A stretch of 52,870 nucleotides of DNA from Candidatus Latescibacterota bacterium (GTDB taxonomy: Bacteria; Latescibacterota; UBA2968; UBA8231), in assembly GCA_016187725.1 (NCBI GenBank), contig JACPJE010000031.1:1-52870 (forward strand), written 5' to 3'. The notes below the pieces were generated by a model. It did not search any database. It had not been told where the DNA came from and was given only the letters and a program-made list of their open reading frames with translations. A program made the position numbers and the translations under genes. Below are positions 1-9,758 of this stretch, in pieces. Within the stretch, counting starts at the first letter, position 1; each line of letters begins with the position of its first letter.

Positions 1-1103
1 GCGATCTGCGCCAGCACCCCGGGCCGGTCACAGGCCAGGGCCCGCAGGTAGTACCGCAGTTCCACCTGGCGCATGTCGGCGATGGAGGTGGCTTCGTCCC
101 CGATGATCATGTCGCCGATAGCCGGTCCGGCCCCGGAGTTGCGGCGTTCGGCCAGCTCCACCATGTCGGCCACCACGGCGCTGGCTGTGGGCATCTGCCC
201 GGCGCCCCGGCCGTAAAACACCTGGGTGCCCACTGAACTGCCCACCACCTCGATGGCGTTGAACACGTCGTGGATATTGGCGATCAGGGCCTCGGAGGGC
301 ACCATGACCGGATGGACCCGCGCCTCCACTTGTTCGCCGCGTCTTTTGGCGATGGCCAGCAGCTTGATGGTGTACCCCAACTCCCGAGCGTACTCGATGT
401 CCTGGGGCTCGATGCGCTCGATCCCCTCGCAGAAGATCTGCCTGGCCGTACCGGTGGTGTGGAAGGCGATGCGGCAGAGGATGGCCAGCTTCTGGGCCGC
501 GTCCATGCCGCTCACGTCAAAGGTGGGATCGGGTTCGGCATAGCCCTTTTCCTGGGCCTGGCGCAGGGTCTCGGCGTATCCGCCGGCCCCCCGGGTCATC
601 TGGGTGAGGATGTAGTTGGTGGTCCCATTGAGGATGCCGTACAGGGATTCGACCCGGTTAGCCACCAGGCCGTTGCGCAGGGCGCGGATAATGGGAATGC
701 CCCCGGCCACGCTGGCCTCGAACATCAGATCCGCGCCCTTGTCAAGGGCCAGCCGGAAGAGTTCGTCCCCCCGTTCGGCCAAGAGGGCCTTGTTGGCGGT
801 CACCACGTCCTTGCCGGCCTCTAGCGCCGCGCTGATCCACTCGTACGCCTGGGGAGCCCCGGTCAATTCGACCACCATCTGCACCTGGGGATCGCGCACC
901 ACGGCCATGGCGTCCTGGGTCAGCAGGCTGGAGTCCACCGGAACAGCGCGGACCTTGGCCAGGTCGCGCACCGCCACCCCCCGCAGGGCCAGGTCTGCCC
1001 CCTTGCGCCGCCGCATGGAACAGGGGGCGTCCTGCAAGAGCCGCACCACCCCGCCGCCCACAGTGCCCAGGCCGATGAGGCCCACGCCGATGGTATTGCT
1101 CAT
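1..1103 (-). CDS. hom: Homoserine dehydrogenase, C-terminus cut by window edge
   Basis: NAD(P)-dependent enzyme that reduces aspartate semialdehyde to homoserine, the branch point to threonine and methionine, in the cytoplasm. The 367 visible residues begin at the ATG at 1103, preceded by GAGG about 10 bases upstream. Residues 4-17 form a Rossmann nucleotide-binding loop (GVGLIGLGTVGGGV). The middle carries ELTGAP, VTANKALLA and the family signature around NGTTNYIL and KGYAEPDPTFDVSGMDAAQK. The last visible residues (about 344-367, ending RPGVLAQIA) are the start of a C-terminal ACT domain, so this is the long, threonine-regulated form and not a fusion to aspartokinase. The stop codon lies outside the window. 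The upstream gap holds a hairpin repeat and no recognisable leader peptide. Identification is firm. Confidence 0.95.
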   Translation of the reverse strand, partial: MSNTIGVGLIGLGTVGGGVVRLLQDAPCSMRRRKGADLALRGVAVRDLAKVRAVPVDSSLLTQDAMAVVRDPQVQMVVELTGAPQAYEWISAALEAGKDVVTANKALLAERGDELFRLALDKGADLMFEASVAGGIPIIRALRNGLVANRVESLYGILNGTTNYILTQMTRGAGGYAETLRQAQEKGYAEPDPTFDVSGMDAAQKLAILCRIAFHTTGTARQIFCEGIERIEPQDIEYARELGYTIKLLAIAKRRGEQVEARVHPVMVPSEALIANIHDVFNAIEVVGSSVGTQVFYGRGAGQMPTASAVVADMVELAERRNSGAGPAIGDMIIGDEATSIADMRQVELRYYLRALACDRPGVLAQI

Positions 1104-1185
1104 ATATAATTACCTCGAATGGAGACGGACAAATTTAGGCTCCCCCACCAGCTTTTCGCAAGGCGGACTACTAGTAGAAGCGCCG

Positions 1186-1380
1186 GAGAGATGACCCCGA
1201 AGGGCTTTCCCGGGGAAGGGCTGGGCTGGGAAGGTCCGAGGGGCGCAACGCCATTTACATGGCGTTGCGGGGGAAGGGTCTTGGGGAAGGGCAACAAATA
1301 CTACGCCGCACCCCATACGTTGGGGTGCGGCGGGACGCGCCCGGGGAAAGGCCGAAGTGGGTCGCTCCTCGGCGCCTCCC
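1186..1380. repeat. Double-hairpin dispersed repeat, copy A
   Basis: This fills most of the 286-base gap between two minus-strand genes. It starts with GATGACCCCGA and a TTTCCCGGGGA-type segment and contains two perfect stem-loops. Hairpin 1 is at 1244-1269 (11-bp stem, outer arm CGCAAC, 4-base loop). Hairpin 2 is at 1304-1332 (12-bp stem CGCCGCACCCCA, loop TACGT). They are separated by a conserved GGGAAGGGTCTTGGGG linker and followed by GGGTCGCTCC. Copy B (about 37601-37832) has the same order of blocks and copy C (about 39340-39440) has hairpin 1 only. No open reading frame in it looks real. It resembles REP/BIME-like or nonautonomous mobile repeats, but no transposase is seen. Confidence 0.8.
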
Positions 1381-1389
1381 AGTGGCCCC

Positions 1390-1848
1390 CTATTGCGCCG
1401 CGCACCAGCTGAAAAGGGTCGTCCACTCCCGGCGTTGCAACTCCACCAGCCCGACGCGGTCGCCCCCGTCCCGGCTCACCGCGTCGATGAAGGCGTGGGG
1501 ATCGTACCCGACGATGAGGGCCATGGCCGGGTGCTGGCCCACCTTGTTGAACCAGTAGTGGCTGTTGGAGAAATCCCCTTCCCTCCGGTGCATGATCCCG
1601 TGCCAGTAGGAACCAGTCTGATCCTCGATCTGCTGCGCCAGGCGGTGGCTCTTGTCCAACTCGTCCACGTAGAGCCACAAGGCCGCCTTCAGGGGCGCCG
1701 GCAGCTCCCCCTGCACCAGTTCCTCCACCAGGGCCACCTGGGCAGGGGCAGCCGGGGCCTTGACCACCAGTTGGGACATGGCCTGGGCTAGGGGCAGAGC
1801 GGCGAAGAGGGGGTCCAGCAATTTGCGCAGCGGGGCGGGCAGTTCCAT
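1390..1848 (-). CDS. Conserved protein of unknown function, 152 aa
   Basis: A soluble, mostly helical protein without signal peptide or membrane segment. The ATG at 1848 follows a strong AAGGAG. The C-terminal half contains a stretch typical of an uncharacterised bacterial family: SYWHGIMHRREGDFSNSHYW (residues about 85-104), followed by a second His-Pro pair. The His, Arg, Glu, Asp and Trp residues look like a conserved pocket, but I know no assigned reaction. It is transcribed away from the PhyH gene, and repeat copy A lies directly after its stop. Function not assigned. Confidence 0.75.
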   Translation of the reverse strand: MELPAPLRKLLDPLFAALPLAQAMSQLVVKAPAAPAQVALVEELVQGELPAPLKAALWLYVDELDKSHRLAQQIEDQTGSYWHGIMHRREGDFSNSHYWFNKVGQHPAMALIVGYDPHAFIDAVSRDGGDRVGLVELQRREWTTLFSWCAAQ

Positions 1849-1901
1849 AGTCGCTCCTTTTTTCCGTGAATCTACCTTGTGTCCGCCCCAACGTCAACGG
1901 C

Positions 1902-1930
1902 TTGCCTGCCCGTGCAGCCCGCCGTATACT
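1902..1930 (+). promoter_or_regulatory. Sigma-70-type promoter for PhyH/amidohydrolase pair
   Basis: TTGCCT at 1902-1907 and TATACT at 1925-1930 are separated by exactly 17 bases and lie about 40 bases before the PhyH start at 1971. Prediction from sequence only. Confidence 0.5.
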
Positions 1931-1970
1931 CAGACTGCTTTTACACCGCCCTCCCCGAGGTATGGTTCCC

Positions 1971-2918
1971 ATGGCCCTCAATCCGCCCGGCGCCCCCACC
2001 TTCGACCGCCCCTTTCCCGCCCTCACCCCGGCCCAGCGCTATCACTTCGAGTTGTACGGGTACACCATCGTCGAGCACACCCTTTCAGCCGAAGAGGTGG
2101 GCCGGCTCAAGGAAGCGCTGTACCGTCTGCGCGCCTCCATCCAGCAGTTGCCCCAGCGCGGTCCCGAGGGTCCCCGGTCCGGAGGCGCCTATTTTCTCAC
2201 CGACAAAAGCCACCACCACTTCATGGCCAACATCCTCCAAGCCGCTCCGGAGATCACCGCGTATGCCACCCACCCCCGGCTGGTGTCCATGGCCGAGGAG
2301 ATCATGGGCTGCGAGGCCCGCATCACCGAGATGAACGCCCACATCAACAGCCGCGATCCCGGCAAAGCCCTGGACCCCCAGCCCAAGTACGGATTCCACC
2401 GGGGCGCTGATATCCCCTTCTTCGGCCACACCCAGCAGGGGCTTTTCCATTGCGCCTTTGTCAAAACCCTGACCACCCTGAGCGACCTGGGACCCGAGGA
2501 CGGGGGCACCGTAGTGGTGGCCGGCAGCCACAAGGTGGATCTGCCCGCCGAGCAGCTGGTGCAGGTGGCGTACGAGGATCGCTCCCTCATCCACCAGGTA
2601 GTGGCCCCGGCTGGCTCCACCCTGCTCTTCGCCGAGACCCTCATCCACGCCACCGGGCAGGTGCGCTCCGACCGCGAGCGGGTCATCCTCATCACCGGAT
2701 ACGGCCCCACCCTCTTCCCCTATTGGGACGACGGGCAGTTGAGCCCCTCCTTCGCCGAGCAGATCCCCCCCCAGTTGCGCCCCCTCTTCCAGGGCCGCGA
2801 GCACTGGACCCGCGGCCCCCGCTACCGCTGGCTCACCGACCCGGTGGACGCCCGTGTCTTTTCCCTGGGGGCCTGGGATCAGAGACCGGCGGCAGCCCCG
2901 CCCGCAGAGCGCAAATGA
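1971..2918 (+). CDS. Phytanoyl-CoA dioxygenase (PhyH) family protein
   Basis: Fe(II)/2-oxoglutarate-dependent oxygenase of the PhyH superfamily, 315 aa, cytoplasmic. The ATG at 1971 is preferred over 1962 because GAGG at 1957-1960 then has normal spacing. Visible family features are a double-stranded beta-helix core with a proximal metal site at GFHRGAD (His143, Asp147) and a distal His226 in TLIHATGQ, followed by Arg residues that normally bind 2-oxoglutarate. Substrate is unknown; members act on lipids, osmolytes and secondary metabolites. The stop overlaps an ATG of the next frame (ATGA at 2915-2918), so it forms a two-gene unit with the amidohydrolase. Confidence 0.85.
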   Translation: MALNPPGAPTFDRPFPALTPAQRYHFELYGYTIVEHTLSAEEVGRLKEALYRLRASIQQLPQRGPEGPRSGGAYFLTDKSHHHFMANILQAAPEITAYATHPRLVSMAEEIMGCEARITEMNAHINSRDPGKALDPQPKYGFHRGADIPFFGHTQQGLFHCAFVKTLTTLSDLGPEDGGTVVVAGSHKVDLPAEQLVQVAYEDRSLIHQVVAPAGSTLLFAETLIHATGQVRSDRERVILITGYGPTLFPYWDDGQLSPSFAEQIPPQLRPLFQGREHWTRGPRYRWLTDPVDARVFSLGAWDQRPAAAPPAERK

Positions 2919-2941
2919 CCTCTCTACCATTGGGAAAAGTC

Positions 2942-4183
2942 ATGACTGGCAATCCCTGCACCCTGATCCGCACCTCCCTGCTGGCCGACGGCCTGGGCGG
3001 GGAAGCCCGTCCCGACCAGGAGGTACTGGTGCGGGACGGCCGCATCGCCGCGGTGGGCACCCGGCTCACCCTTCCTCCCGAGACGCGCATCATCGACCTG
3101 GGAAAGACCTGCCTGACCCCCGGCCTCATCGACGGCCATACCCACCTGGGCCTGAGCGGAGACGGCCGCCCCTACGCCGAGATGTTCGCCGAGAGCGACG
3201 AGATGATGGTCCTCATCGGCGCCCGCAACCTCCAGCTCCACCGCGACGCCGGCATCACCACCCTGCGGGAGCACGGGGCGCGCAACCGGGTGGGCTTTGC
3301 GCTCAAGGAAGGGGTGCGGCGCGGCCTGATCCCCGGGCCCCGATTACAGGTCTGCGGCCGACCCATCACCTGCACTGGCGGCCATTTCCACATGTGCAAC
3401 GAGGTGGCCGACGGCGAAGAGGAGATCCGCCGCTCCGTGCGCCGCCTGGTGCACGAGGGGGCCGACTACATCAAGATCATGGCCTCCGGAGGCGGCACCG
3501 CCGGCACCCTGCCCGGCCTGGCTTCCTACACGAGGCCCGAACTGGAGGCCGCGGTCCACGAAGCCCACTACTTCCACCGCCTCACCGCTGCCCACTGCCG
3601 GGCCACCGACTCCATGCGCCGGGCCGTGGAGGCCGGCATCGACCTGATGGAACATGCCGAATTCCTCAACCCGGACGGCGAATTGTGCTTCGATCCTGAG
3701 ATCGCCGGGATGATGGCCGAATCCGGGATCTGGATCAGCCCCACCCTGCAGGCCTGGACCCGGTACGGGCGAATGGTGGAGTTGCGGGAACGCCGTGCTT
3801 TGTTGACTGAAGCAGAGGAGCAGGAACTGCAGCGCCTCGAAGCCCGGGCCGAACTGCGCCTGGACCTCTTGCGCCGGCTGCTGGATTACAAAGGTATGCG
3901 GGACCGTCTGGTGCCCGGCACCGATTCGGGGGCTGGGGCCATTGCCTTCGGCCATCTCGATTACGACCTCCAACTGCTGCACCAAACCGGCCTCACCCCG
4001 GGCGAGGCGCTGGTGGCGGCCACCCGCATCTCCGCCGAGGCCATCGGCCTGGGGAAGGATCTGGGCACCATCGAGCCGGGCAAGGTGGCCGATCTGACGG
4101 CCTTTGAGGGGGACCCCATCCGCGATATCAGCGCCTTCAGCCGGGTGAAGGCGGTGTTCCAGGAAGGGGTGCAGGTCAGGTGA
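2942..4183 (+). CDS. Metal-dependent amidohydrolase (imidazolonepropionase/prolidase-like)
   Basis: TIM-barrel amidohydrolase of 413 aa, related to imidazolonepropionase-like and Xaa-Pro/aryl-dipeptide hydrolases. The metal ligands are visible in order: HTH at His66/His68 (after PGLIDG), Lys178 in YIKIMASGG (possible carbamylated bridge), His in TAAHCRA, His in MEHAEF, and Asp328 in PGTDSGAG. The C-terminal [13 protein letters not shown] is the usual composite-barrel signature. A longer start at 2915 would overlap the PhyH stop as ATGA; 2942 is chosen for its better-spaced GGGAAAA. The 3' end overlaps the convergent regulator by 8 bases. Substrate is probably a small peptide or cyclic amide (inference). 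Confidence 0.85.
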   Translation: MTGNPCTLIRTSLLADGLGGEARPDQEVLVRDGRIAAVGTRLTLPPETRIIDLGKTCLTPGLIDGHTHLGLSGDGRPYAEMFAESDEMMVLIGARNLQLHRDAGITTLREHGARNRVGFALKEGVRRGLIPGPRLQVCGRPITCTGGHFHMCNEVADGEEEIRRSVRRLVHEGADYIKIMASGGGTAGTLPGLASYTRPELEAAVHEAHYFHRLTAAHCRATDSMRRAVEAGIDLMEHAEFLNPDGELCFDPEIAGMMAESGIWISPTLQAWTRYGRMVELRERRALLTEAEEQELQRLEARAELRLDLLRRLLDYKGMRDRLVPGTDSGAGAIAFGHLDYDLQLLHQTGLTPGEALVAATRISAEAIGLGKDLGTIEPGKVADLTAFEGDPIRDISAFSRVKAVFQEGVQVR

Positions 4184-6170
4184 GGAGCTGCTGCCTGCCC
4201 TCGGGAGTGACGCGGTAGAGGCGGGCATTGCCCTGTTTGACCCAGCTCAGGTACCCGGCCCCGGCCAGCTTGCCCAGGTCGTTCTGCAGGGTGCGCGCCG
4301 AAGAGCCCCCGCGCAGGTTCGCTGCGGGCAGGGCTGCCAGCACCTCCTCGAGCACCATCCCCTCCGGAGCGCTCCCGATGCAGCGCAGCACCTCCTCCTG
4401 CCGGCGATTGAGGTGCAGCGGGGCGACAGATCCGGCCGTCGGCCGCACTTGAGCGGGAGCCCCCAGGGCCTGGGCGATCTGGGATTCGCCCAGGACCGGA
4501 CCCTCGGCGTAGAGCACCGCAGCCCGCTCGATGACATGGTGCAGTTCGCGTATATTGCCCGGCCAGTCGTGGCGCAGCAGGCGCTGCAGTGCCCCGCGCG
4601 AAAAGCCTTCCAGGCGTCGGCCCGAGCGCTGGCTGATCCGCCTGAGGAAGTGCTGGCCCAGGTGGGGGATGTCCTCCCAGTGCTGGCGCAGGGGGGGCAG
4701 GTGGATGGGCAGCACCTGGATGCGGAAGTAGAAATCCTCTCGCAGCTTCCCCTCGCTGATCAGCGCTTCCAGATCGCGGTTGGTGGCCCCGATGAAGCGC
4801 ACGTCCGTGTGGATGGAGCGCATCCCCCCCACCCGCTCGAAAAGCTGGGTTTCGAGCACCCGCAAGAGTTTCACCTGAGTGGACAGGGGGATATCCCCGA
4901 TCTCGTCCAGAAAGAGGGTGCCTCCGTCCGCCATCTCAAAGCGTCCCGGCCGGGCCTGGACCGCCCCGGTGAAGGCCCCTTTCTCGTGGCCGAAGAGTTC
5001 GCTTTCGAGCAGGGTTTCCGAGAGCGCCGCGCAGTTGACTGCCACAAAGGGCTGGTCCCGGCGGGCGCTGCTGTGGTGGATGGCGCGGGCCACCAGTTCC
5101 TTGCCGGTGCCCGATTCCCCCCGCACCAGCACGGTCAGGTCGGTGCCGGCCACCTGCTGGATCTGGCGGTACAACAGCTGCATGGGCGGGCTGCTGCCGA
5201 TCAGCCCGTGGTACTGGTCCCGTTCCTCCAGGGCCTGGATGCGCAGTTCCAACCCCTTGATGCGTTCCTGGTAGTACTGCGCGTCCTTGCGCTGCAGGGC
5301 TTCGCAGATGATCCGGGTCTGGGCCAGCACGGCCTCATCGTCGGGCAACTGCCTGAGCCGCAGCGGCGACTGCCAGCGGGCGACCCAGGCGCAGCGGCAC
5401 TGTGCCTCGATAAGTTTCTGGGCTTCCATGCCGCGCCCCTCGATCAGCCCCTCCATCTCGACGTGCTGCTCCCCATCCTCCACCAGGGTTTGCCAACCCA
5501 GTTGCAGCACCCCCTGGATATGGAGGGCGGAATTGAAGAAGAAGACCCCCAGATCACCGCCCAACCCATGGGGCTCCAGATCGGCCCGCACCCGCGCCGG
5601 GTCAGCGTAGCGCAGGGCGATGTGCAGGGAATCCTCGCCTTCTTCCAGCTCCAGGGCAAAGAGCCCGGCCGGGAAGATCCGATCCAGAAAGAGGGGGACC
5701 AGCACCTGCATCAGCGCGCTGAGGGTGCGGCTGTCGGCCTGGGCCGGCAGAGCCGAAGTCATCAGCTCGACCAGGCTGATCACCTCCCGGTCCGGGGCCA
5801 CTTCCAGGCCGCCGCCCCCTCGCCCCATGCCGGCGCAGAAGTAGCGCCGCTCCGGCAGCGCCGAGTGGCACTTGGCGAATTCGTAGAGAAACTGCACGAC
5901 GTGGAAGAAGGTGTAACACCGGTCCTGCACCAGCAGTTCGTACGCTTCCGGCGTGGACAGGGCGCGCAACTCTGCGGCCAGGGCCTGACCGGTCTGCGCA
6001 TCCACATCCAGCAAATACCTGAGGGTGGTCTGGGCGAGGCGGTTGCTGACCAGCAGGGAGTGTTCCCGGGGTTCGGGACCAGAGAGTTCGGCGATCAGGC
6101 CCCGGTCCCTGACCGCCTGGCGCAGGCGTTCCAACGAGGTATCAGCCTGATCCTTCCGCTGCCTGGCCAT
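4176..6170 (-). CDS. Sigma-54-dependent activator with unusual N-terminal domain and winged-helix C-terminus
   Basis: Bacterial enhancer-binding protein, 664 aa. The start at 6170 has AAGGAG seven bases upstream; a longer frame exists but lacks a good site. Residues 1 to about 330 form a domain I do not recognise; it ends in a coiled linker ([20 protein letters not shown]). The AAA+ module follows: Walker A GESGTGKE (about 351), the sigma-54 loop GAFTGA (about 397), [21 protein letters not shown] and WPGNIREL. Unusually, the C-terminus is not a Fis helix-turn-helix but looks like a winged helix ([16 protein letters not shown] ... [19 protein letters not shown]). It lies next to hisC and near the sigma-54 promoter at 7406, a plausible target (inference). 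Signal unknown. Confidence 0.85.
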   Translation of the reverse strand: MARQRKDQADTSLERLRQAVRDRGLIAELSGPEPREHSLLVSNRLAQTTLRYLLDVDAQTGQALAAELRALSTPEAYELLVQDRCYTFFHVVQFLYEFAKCHSALPERRYFCAGMGRGGGGLEVAPDREVISLVELMTSALPAQADSRTLSALMQVLVPLFLDRIFPAGLFALELEEGEDSLHIALRYADPARVRADLEPHGLGGDLGVFFFNSALHIQGVLQLGWQTLVEDGEQHVEMEGLIEGRGMEAQKLIEAQCRCAWVARWQSPLRLRQLPDDEAVLAQTRIICEALQRKDAQYYQERIKGLELRIQALEERDQYHGLIGSSPPMQLLYRQIQQVAGTDLTVLVRGESGTGKELVARAIHHSSARRDQPFVAVNCAALSETLLESELFGHEKGAFTGAVQARPGRFEMADGGTLFLDEIGDIPLSTQVKLLRVLETQLFERVGGMRSIHTDVRFIGATNRDLEALISEGKLREDFYFRIQVLPIHLPPLRQHWEDIPHLGQHFLRRISQRSGRRLEGFSRGALQRLLRHDWPGNIRELHHVIERAAVLYAEGPVLGESQIAQALGAPAQVRPTAGSVAPLHLNRRQEEVLRCIGSAPEGMVLEEVLAALPAANLRGGSSARTLQNDLGKLAGAGYLSWVKQGNARLYRVTPEGRQQLLT

Positions 6171-6297
6171 TCGCCGCTCCTTGAGAGGGGTGCTGAAGCT
6201 GCGCCGGTGCGATTCACGGCCCTTGCCTCGACGCCCAAAACTGTGCAAAAAGACGCAAGGCCGCGCAAGTGCCGCACCCTGCCCGAAGCTTCCACTC

Positions 6298-7305
6298 CTA
6301 TAGTTCTTTCAGTGCATCCAGAAGCCGCTGGTTCTCCGCCGGGGTGAGACAGGTGATGCGGGCGTGGTGCGGCATGTCCGGACGGGTGCGCACCCGGATC
6401 TGGCGCTCTTGCAGGCGCACCTTCAGGGCATCGGCTTCCATTGTTCCGAGCCGGACCAAGAAGAAATTGGCATCGCTGTGATGGACCGTCTGGAAATGGG
6501 GCACCTTGCCCAGCGCGGCACGGAACTGGGCGCAATCCGCGCGGATGCGGGCTACCACGTCCCTGAGGTATTCCTGGTCTTCCAGCGCTGCCCGGGCCGC
6601 TGCCAGGGACATCGAGTTCACTGCCCAGGGGATCTGGAACTGGGAGAGCCGCTGGGCTAGGGTCTCGTGCGCCGCAACGTACCCCACCCGCAGGCCGGCC
6701 AGGCCATAGGCCTTGGAAAAGGTGCGCAGCACCACCAGGTTGGGCTGCTGGCGCACCTGCGCGGCGAAGCTGAGGCCCGGATAGTCGGCGTAGGCCTCAT
6801 CCACGATCCACAGGCACTCCGGCAGGCCGTCGAGCAGCCGCGAGAGCGAGGTCGCGTCGATGATCAGATTTCCCGAGGGGTTGTTGGGGCTGCTCAGCAG
6901 TCCCAACGCGACCTTTTTCCGCCGGCCAGTCTCGATGAGCTGCTCCACCGGCAGGGAGAAGTCTTGGGGATCCAGCGGCAGTTCCACCACTTCCGCGGCG
7001 CAGCGCCTGCCCGCCGTCACAAAACGCTCGTACGAGGGGTGGGGCAGCAGAAGCCTGGCCCTGGGCAGGAGCAGTTGAGAGAGGAAGAGCCACACCAGGG
7101 CCTCGCCCGTGCCGTTGTACACCAGCAGGTTTTCCGGGGCCAGGCCCAGGTGGGCGGCCAACTCTTCCCGCAGGGTTTCAGCCCGCTCCTCTCCGTATAG
7201 GCGGTACTGCTTGGAGCGGGCGAATTCGATCAGGGCCTCCACGACCTTTGGGGAACATCCATAGGGGTTGATCGCCGCGTCGAAGCGGAGCACGTCCTGA
7301 GCCAT
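6298..7305 (-). CDS. hisC: HisC-like histidinol-phosphate aminotransferase
   Basis: Fold-type I PLP aminotransferase of 335 aa, close in length and motifs to histidinol-phosphate aminotransferases (imidazole acetol phosphate to L-histidinol phosphate). Start at 7305 has an excellent AAGGAGG. Visible are the N-terminal [20 protein letters not shown], and [15 protein letters not shown] containing the PLP lysine (Lys198). The substrate Arg is probably near ARITCLTP. No other his genes are adjacent, so a role as CobD-like or another phosphate-aminotransferase cannot be excluded. It is followed on the same strand by the sigma-54 activator gene after about 125 bases. Confidence 0.8.
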   Translation of the reverse strand: MAQDVLRFDAAINPYGCSPKVVEALIEFARSKQYRLYGEERAETLREELAAHLGLAPENLLVYNGTGEALVWLFLSQLLLPRARLLLPHPSYERFVTAGRRCAAEVVELPLDPQDFSLPVEQLIETGRRKKVALGLLSSPNNPSGNLIIDATSLSRLLDGLPECLWIVDEAYADYPGLSFAAQVRQQPNLVVLRTFSKAYGLAGLRVGYVAAHETLAQRLSQFQIPWAVNSMSLAAARAALEDQEYLRDVVARIRADCAQFRAALGKVPHFQTVHHSDANFFLVRLGTMEADALKVRLQERQIRVRTRPDMPHHARITCLTPAENQRLLDALKEL

Positions 7306-7405
7306 GGATCCTCCTTCTCGGTGGCTCCACAATATGCGCAAAAAACCCCGTGGTCGCGCCACCTCCTTGCCCTGCACCCGAGGCAAACTCCCCCAGGGGC
7401 TCCTG

Positions 7406-7421
7406 CGGCACGCTTCTTGCT
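7406..7421 (+). promoter_or_regulatory. Sigma-54 (-24/-12) promoter for the hydrolase-UMF1 operon
   Basis: cGGCACGcttcTTGCt matches the consensus TGGCACG-N4-TTGCW except at the first base. The GG (7407-7408) and GC (7419-7420) are exactly 10 bases apart. It sits 36 bases before the start at 7457. A TATATT occurs just downstream but has no usable -35 at 17 bases, so sigma-54 is the better reading. Confidence 0.7.
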
Positions 7422-7456
7422 TATATTCTGCACAATCTCTGCTGAGGTGATGCAAG

Positions 7457-8638
7457 ATGCAGGTTGGAGCAAGGTTGAGGAGAGTTCTCTGGGTCTGCGC
7501 GGGGGTGGCGGCCCTGGCCGGGCTTTCCCTTGCTTTCGGCCCAGTGCGCGAGGCCGCGTGGGCAGTCCTGTTCCTCTCCGATTTTTTCGCCGGCCCCTCC
7601 CCTTCGCCGTTCAAGCTCCTGGCCGGCGAACCAGAACTCACCAGCGGCGTGATCGCCCTGGGCGACAGCGGGGGGATCCCCTTTGACCTTTACCGCTGCC
7701 CTGCCCCTCGGCCCCAGGCCGGCCTGCTCCTCACCCACGGCCTGGCCCACCTGGGCAACCAGGACCCGCGTGTGCGCGAGCAAGCAGTTCGCCTGGCCCG
7801 GGCCGGTTTTGTCGTGGTGGCGCCGGACCTGGCACAGATGAAGAACTACCAACTGGGATTTGGCGACGTGGACGCCCTGGCCGCCACCCTCCGGCATCTC
7901 CGCACCCTCCCGGAGGTTGATTCCACCCGCATCGGCCTGGTCGCCCCCAGCTTTGCGGCGGGTCCGGCCCTCATCGCTCTGAGCCGACCCCAGGTGCAGA
8001 GGCAGGTGCGTTTCGCCCTGATCTTCGGGGGGTATTGGGATCTGCGCCGCACCCTGCGCTACACCCTCACCGGTGCCTACGACGCTGAGGGGTTTACCGG
8101 CATCGTCCCCTTGGCGGCCAACCGGCACAACCGCTGGAAGTTCCTGCGGGGCAACCTGGACCTCCTCGCCCCTTCTTCTTCGCGCGGGGAATACGCCGCC
8201 TTTCTGGGGGCCAAGATCGACGACCCGCTCCTCGATATCAACCCGGTGCTGGCCAACTTCTCCCAGGAGGAGCGGCAGCTCCTGGTCTTTATGGACAACG
8301 AAGACCCGGCGCGTTTCGACTCCCTCTATGCCGGGCTGCCGACCGCGGTACACGCCTGGGTGGACACCTTGTCCCTCCATCATTACGCTGATCAGTTGCG
8401 GACCAAACTGCTGATCGCCCACAGCCGGGCGGATCAAAAGGTCCACTTCACCGAAAGCCTGACCTTGAGCCGCCATCTGCCGCACGCGCCGCCGCCCGAA
8501 ATCCATATCCTCGGGCTCTTCTCCCACGTGGACCTGAGGGTGAGCTGGGAGTCGCTGCGCGCGTTGTGGGACGAGCTGCTGCCCGGGCTCTGGCAACTGT
8601 ACCTGCTGGCCCTCCACCTGCTGCGCCAGGGAGGCTGA
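7457..8638 (+). CDS. Membrane-anchored alpha/beta hydrolase
   Basis: 393-aa protein with an N-terminal hydrophobic segment (residues about 10-27) that is a signal anchor, so the catalytic part is probably periplasmic. The core is an alpha/beta hydrolase: oxyanion region LLLTHGLAHLG, nucleophile elbow LVAPSFAAG with Ser165, Asp326 in HSRADQKV, His357 in LFSHVDL. The elbow is APSFA rather than GxSxG, which is seen in divergent dienelactone-hydrolase-like lipases. A hydrophobic tail near 375-390 could lie in the membrane. GAGGTG precedes the ATG. First gene of the operon with a barrel protein and acyltransferase, which suggests a lipid or ester substrate (inference). Confidence 0.75.
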   Translation: MQVGARLRRVLWVCAGVAALAGLSLAFGPVREAAWAVLFLSDFFAGPSPSPFKLLAGEPELTSGVIALGDSGGIPFDLYRCPAPRPQAGLLLTHGLAHLGNQDPRVREQAVRLARAGFVVVAPDLAQMKNYQLGFGDVDALAATLRHLRTLPEVDSTRIGLVAPSFAAGPALIALSRPQVQRQVRFALIFGGYWDLRRTLRYTLTGAYDAEGFTGIVPLAANRHNRWKFLRGNLDLLAPSSSRGEYAAFLGAKIDDPLLDINPVLANFSQEERQLLVFMDNEDPARFDSLYAGLPTAVHAWVDTLSLHHYADQLRTKLLIAHSRADQKVHFTESLTLSRHLPHAPPPEIHILGLFSHVDLRVSWESLRALWDELLPGLWQLYLLALHLLRQGG

Positions 8639-8645
8639 GACGTCG

Positions 8646-9758
8646 ATGCCCTGGATTCTCCTCATCCTGTCGATCGCGGTCCTGCCCGCCCACGCCAGGC
8701 GCGCCTACGAAGAAAAAGGCTGGAAATCCACCGCCATCCCCCTGGTGAATTTCAGCTCGGACCACGGCACCGGATACGGTCTGCGCACTTCGCTCTTCCT
8801 CTACGACGGCCACACCGTCCCCTATGCCCGCGCTCTCAGCGCCCAGGCCTTTTTCACCACCCGCGGCAAGTGGGCCCACCGGCTCTACCTGGACCTCCCG
8901 CACTGGAGGCCCAACCAGCGCCTGGAAATCGAAGCCCTGTACGAAAAAGAAGATTTTTCCAACTACTACGCAGACCTGAGCGACGCCGAGGTGGATCAGC
9001 TGCTGGGGACCGTGGACGAGGAGACTGAGGAGCAGCGCACCACCTTCAGGCAGGTGTACCCTAAACTCCGGCTGATGTGGATACGAACCCTGGATGCCCC
9101 GTGGTACCTGCGGGCCGGCTTTCAGGTCGGGCACAATGAGATAACGCCCAATGCCGACGACAGCCTCCTGGATTTGCTCAATCCTCTGGGGGCCAGGGGC
9201 GGTTTCCTGCTGCTGGCCAATACCTCGCTGCGCCGCGACACCCGCGACGATTACAACGACAGCAACCGCGGCAGCCTGGAGGAGCTCCTGATCGAATACG
9301 GCGCGGGCGGCGGCGGCGAGTTCCACGGAGGCCGCCTGAGCTTTGAACACCGCCACTTCCACCCCCTCCCCGGCGGGCTCGTCCTGGCCCAGCGGGCCAA
9401 CCTGGCCCTGACCTTCGGCGATCTGCCTTTTTACGAGGAACTCAAACTCGGAGGGGACGATTCGGTGCGGGGACTGGCAGCGGCCCGGGAGCGGGGCGAG
9501 GGCCGGGTACTGCTCAACGCCGAATTGCGCTGGCCGGGATTATCCCCGCTGCCCTCGTTACCGGTGCGCGGCGGGCTGCTCTGCTTCTTCGACGCCGGCC
9601 AGATCTTCAGGCGGGCCGAGGGTCCCTCCCTGGGCGACTGGCGCACCGGGGCTGGCCTGGGCCTGCGCTGCCACTGGCACAGTACTATCATCCGCGCCGA
9701 CCTGGGCCGTTCCGGTGAGCGCACCGGCATCTACCTGAACTTCTCGCAGGTCTTCTGA
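8646..9758 (+). CDS. Outer-membrane beta-barrel, BamA/TamA C-terminal-like
   Basis: 370 aa with a cleavable signal peptide (residues 1-18, ending AHA). The rest is alternating-residue beta-strand sequence ending in a terminal phenylalanine (SQVF), as expected for an outer-membrane barrel. Near residue 278, DDSVRGLAAARERGEGRVLL corresponds to the lid-loop VRGF/Y motif of the Omp85 family, and AELRWP and FFDAGQIF match the last strands. POTRA domains are absent, so it is a barrel-only member akin to surface-antigen or patatin-associated barrels. It starts 7 bases after the hydrolase stop. Export of the hydrolase product or lipid trafficking are possible roles (inference). Confidence 0.8.
   Translation: MPWILLILSIAVLPAHARRAYEEKGWKSTAIPLVNFSSDHGTGYGLRTSLFLYDGHTVPYARALSAQAFFTTRGKWAHRLYLDLPHWRPNQRLEIEALYEKEDFSNYYADLSDAEVDQLLGTVDEETEEQRTTFRQVYPKLRLMWIRTLDAPWYLRAGFQVGHNEITPNADDSLLDLLNPLGARGGFLLLANTSLRRDTRDDYNDSNRGSLEELLIEYGAGGGGEFHGGRLSFEHRHFHPLPGGLVLAQRANLALTFGDLPFYEELKLGGDDSVRGLAAARERGEGRVLLNAELRWPGLSPLPSLPVRGGLLCFFDAGQIFRRAEGPSLGDWRTGAGLGLRCHWHSTIIRADLGRSGERTGIYLNFSQVF

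Noticed and set aside
1301..2026. A minus-strand 241-codon frame over repeat copy A and the unknown gene
   Set aside because: It runs through the hairpin repeat and out of frame with the better supported 152-aa gene.
4413..6347. A long plus-strand open frame antisense to the sigma-54 activator
   Set aside because: High GC content opens the antisense frame. The peptide has no motif and the minus-strand gene is unmistakable.
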